The position numbers and the translations under genes are program-made. Below, one piece after another: positions 38,857 through 39,947 of a stretch of DNA of 39,947 bases (position 1 is its first letter; every line of letters begins with the position of its first letter). The stretch is taken from the IMG/VR virus record IMGVR_UViG_3300018018_000017, positions 1 to 39,947 of that record, one strand, 5' to 3'. The stretch is from a virus. A model generated the notes under the pieces. That model had not been told where the DNA came from and searched no databases. It saw only the letters and a list, made by a program, of their open reading frames with translations.

Positions 38857-39242
38857 GTTGCAATGCACCAATTTATTATAATTGTTTTGGAATAAAGTGT
38901 TTAGAATGTAAATATTGTCCCGGAAAATCGGTTCCAATAAAAATATTTTACGGCCATCCTGAATTTTACAAGATTCTCGATGAGCTCAAAGACCTTCATT
39001 CAAGAAAGAACCAGGATTATGCCAACGAGAACCCCTTATCGAATCTCAAAATGTGTGAACGTGGAGGGATTCCAGCGTGGAAGGGGGTCGTTGTAAGGCT
39101 AACCGATAAAATTTCGAGACTCTTATCATTTACATCTAAAGAATCCTATGCGGTTAAGGATGAATCCGTAGAAGATACCTTCCGGGATGCAGCCATTTAT
39201 GCGATCCTTGGTCTAATTTTATACAGAGAAACCAAGAAATGA
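38853..39242 (+). CDS. DUF1599 / Nmad1-like protein (129 aa)
   Basis: A cysteine-rich start (CFGIKCLECKYCPGK, four cysteines) precedes the DUF1599-type core: LHSRKNQDYANENPLSNLKM, then RLTDKISRLLSFTSKESYAV, and DESVEDTFRDAAIYAILGLI. This helical core is shared with the 'nucleotide modification associated domain 1' and is distantly related to MazG-like nucleotide pyrophosphohydrolases. Known phage relatives are thought to be involved in nucleotide pool or base modification. The cysteine knuckle is an extra feature. Coupled by ATGA to the phosphoesterase gene. Confidence 0.82.
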   Translation: MSCNAPIYYNCFGIKCLECKYCPGKSVPIKIFYGHPEFYKILDELKDLHSRKNQDYANENPLSNLKMCERGGIPAWKGVVVRLTDKISRLLSFTSKESYAVKDESVEDTFRDAAIYAILGLILYRETKK

Positions 39243-39251
39243 TCTCGGCCA

Positions 39252-39551
39252 ATGATGATTCCCTACATCATTCTAATATATCTGGCAGAAGCAATTTGGA
39301 GTTGGTTGGCCGATCTCTCGACCCTCCTGATGCTTCGGAAAAAGAAATGGAAGGCTTTTCTGACGGACCTCTGTGTAGGCTTCCTTGCGTGGTTTGTCCT
39401 TTATGCCGTGGCGAAATTGGGGGATTGGAATGTATGGTTGATTTGTACGTCCGTGGTCGGCGTTGCTACTGGCCGATTCATCATAGCGTCAAGAAAGAAA
39501 ACTAAAAAGAGGTCAATCTATAGGAAGAAATTTCCAGCAAGTACCGCTTAA
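39252..39551 (+). CDS. Small polytopic membrane protein (99 aa)
   Basis: About three membrane segments: YIILIYLAEAIWSWLADLST (5-24), FLTDLCVGFLAWFVLYAVAK (36-55) and VWLICTSVVGVATGRFIIAS (61-80), with a basic C-terminal tail (RKKTKKRSIYRKKF). Starts four codons inside a second possible start at 39239; this frame is chosen for its clear membrane pattern. Its stop overlaps the stop of the convergent lipoprotein gene. Could be a third holin-like or immunity protein. Confidence 0.65.
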   Translation: MMIPYIILIYLAEAIWSWLADLSTLLMLRKKKWKAFLTDLCVGFLAWFVLYAVAKLGDWNVWLICTSVVGVATGRFIIASRKKTKKRSIYRKKFPASTA

Positions 39552-39790
39552 TTTTTAATCCATTTGTAACCCTTTGACCCCATACACTGTTCAAACATAC
39601 CAATGGTATGAACCCAATAACCACCGGATTGGGCAAATATAACATCTCGTTGACATTCGTAATGATCTCGTTTAAACTGTTCTTCTGTCATGTCCGGTTT
39701 GTACCAATGTTTTGATCCGCATCCCATAACCGAAAAGATTACAATCGTAACCAAAATGAGTAACATCAGGATTTTATCTAATTTCTTCAT
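39548..39790 (-). CDS. Small lipoprotein, probable lysogenic-conversion 'moron'
   Basis: An 80-residue protein with signal peptide (MKKLDKILMLLILVTIVIFS) and lipobox V-M-G-C24. The mature part (WYKPDMTEEQFKRDHYECQR, then FEQCMGSKGYKW) is a common bacterial lipoprotein pattern: 'W.kpg.t...f..d..eC......f..CM...Gy'. Two cysteines could form a disulfide. GAGGAGGT precedes the start. The gene points away from the tRNA and is on its strand, so tRNA readthrough could express it in the lysogen. A host-surface role (outer-membrane lipoprotein) is inferred. Confidence 0.82.
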   Translation of the reverse strand: MKKLDKILMLLILVTIVIFSVMGCGSKHWYKPDMTEEQFKRDHYECQRDVIFAQSGGYWVHTIGMFEQCMGSKGYKWIKN

Positions 39791-39831
39791 TTTTTATCTA
39801 CCTCCTCACTTTTGTAACTGGTTGATTTCTT

Positions 39832-39880
39832 TGGTCGGGGAGAGGAGATTTGAACTCCCGACTTCTTGGTCCCGAACCAA
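39832..39880. repeat. attR: 49-bp repeat within tRNA-Pro
   Basis: Identical to 135-183. It covers the tRNA from the anticodon stem to the 3' CCA. Crossover lies somewhere inside the 49 bp. Downstream (39909-39947) is host DNA without a supported feature. Confidence 0.93.
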
Positions 39881-39908
39881 GCGCGCTACCAGGCTGCGCT
39901 ACTCCCCG
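39832..39908 (-). tRNA. tRNA-Pro (CGG anticodon), integration site
   Basis: 77 nt with encoded CCA. Acceptor stem CGGGGAG/CTCCCCG, discriminator A, anticodon stem CTTGG/CCAAG with loop TTCGGGA; anticodon CGG at 39874-39872. The T-arm TTCAAAT is present. Intact after integration because the prophage supplies the 3' part. Host gene. Confidence 0.95.
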
Positions 39909-39947
39909 AATTATTGAATGCCGCTAAGCGCCTGCCTGTGGCAAGAA

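Larger units (their letters stand above)
135..39880. mobile_element. Complete temperate podovirus-like prophage
   Basis: Seen: a perfect 49-bp direct repeat bounds the element, and the right copy is part of an intact tRNA-Pro gene. Inside lie integrase, repressor, replication, packaging, head, tail, lysis and lysogenic genes without evident disruption. The unit length is about 39.7 kb, normal for T7-like or BPP-1-like podoviruses. Family knowledge: many temperate phages integrate into tRNA 3' ends and restore the gene with their own copy. All expected modules have full-length open frames, so the prophage may be functional (inference). Confidence 0.95.

Noticed and set aside
39239-39505. 88-residue frame starting in ATGA overlap with the DUF1599-like gene
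   Set aside because: Shares the DNA with the clear three-span membrane protein in another frame; its own composition is not protein-like.
1-39947. CRISPR array or anti-CRISPR locus
   Set aside because: No regularly spaced repeats of CRISPR type; small unknown proteins could be anti-CRISPRs but nothing in the sequence shows it.

Overview
The window is a complete prophage of about 39.7 kb with a short stretch of host DNA on each side. It sits in a host tRNA-Pro(CGG) gene. The intact tRNA lies at the right end on the minus strand (39832-39908, CCA encoded), and a perfect 49-bp copy of its 3' part lies at the left end (135-183). These two repeats are the attachment-site scars. A tyrosine integrase and an excisionase-like gene sit next to the left scar. 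The host cannot be named from this sequence. The moderately AT-rich base composition and a small cysteine-anchored lipoprotein at the right end suggest a Gram-negative bacterium, perhaps a deltaproteobacterial-type lineage (weak inference).

The phage is a temperate podovirus. It has a T7-type head-tail connector, tail tubular proteins A and B, an internal-virion (ejection) protein set and a T7-type tail fibre anchor. Its head module resembles Bordetella phage BPP-1 relatives (Bbp19-like protein next to the portal). I see no phage RNA polymerase, no DNA polymerase and no diversity-generating retroelement.

Layout. (1) 186-4082, minus strand: leftward operon with an unknown early protein, a protein with a recombination-type C-terminal domain, a PD-(D/E)XK nuclease with a cysteine cluster, small proteins, Xis-like protein, integrase and two small end genes. 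(2) 4201-4676: repressor and divergent switch region. (3) 4676-10180, plus strand: early/replication operon with an EndoVII-like HNH protein, a sigma-like HTH protein, a primase-polymerase/helicase fusion and many small proteins. It is interrupted by a minus-strand gene for a 39-residue membrane peptide with a near-consensus promoter (7747-7866) and an AT-rich repeat region. (4) 10200-11320: a control region with a winged-helix gene, direct repeats, a G-rich tract on the minus strand, an extended -10 promoter and a structured leader, probably the late-gene control point. (5) 11321-14846: HTH/zinc regulators, candidate small terminase, a permuted papain-like hydrolase, holin candidates and the large terminase. 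(6) 14846-20860: head genes, with the capsid gene flanked on both sides by hairpin-rich untranslated regions, ending in a strong terminator. (7) 20935-36410: tail, ejection proteins and two beta-helix tail fibres/spikes. (8) 36510-39551: a separately promoted cluster with an M15 endolysin, a metallophosphoesterase and a DUF1599/Nmad1-like protein. (9) A lipoprotein 'moron' on the minus strand directly behind the tRNA.

The most interesting regulatory signal is a 42-bp promoter block present twice, in front of the leftward operon (minus strand) and in front of the right-end operon (plus strand), identical at 34 of 42 positions. It suggests one regulator controls both ends of the integrated genome.
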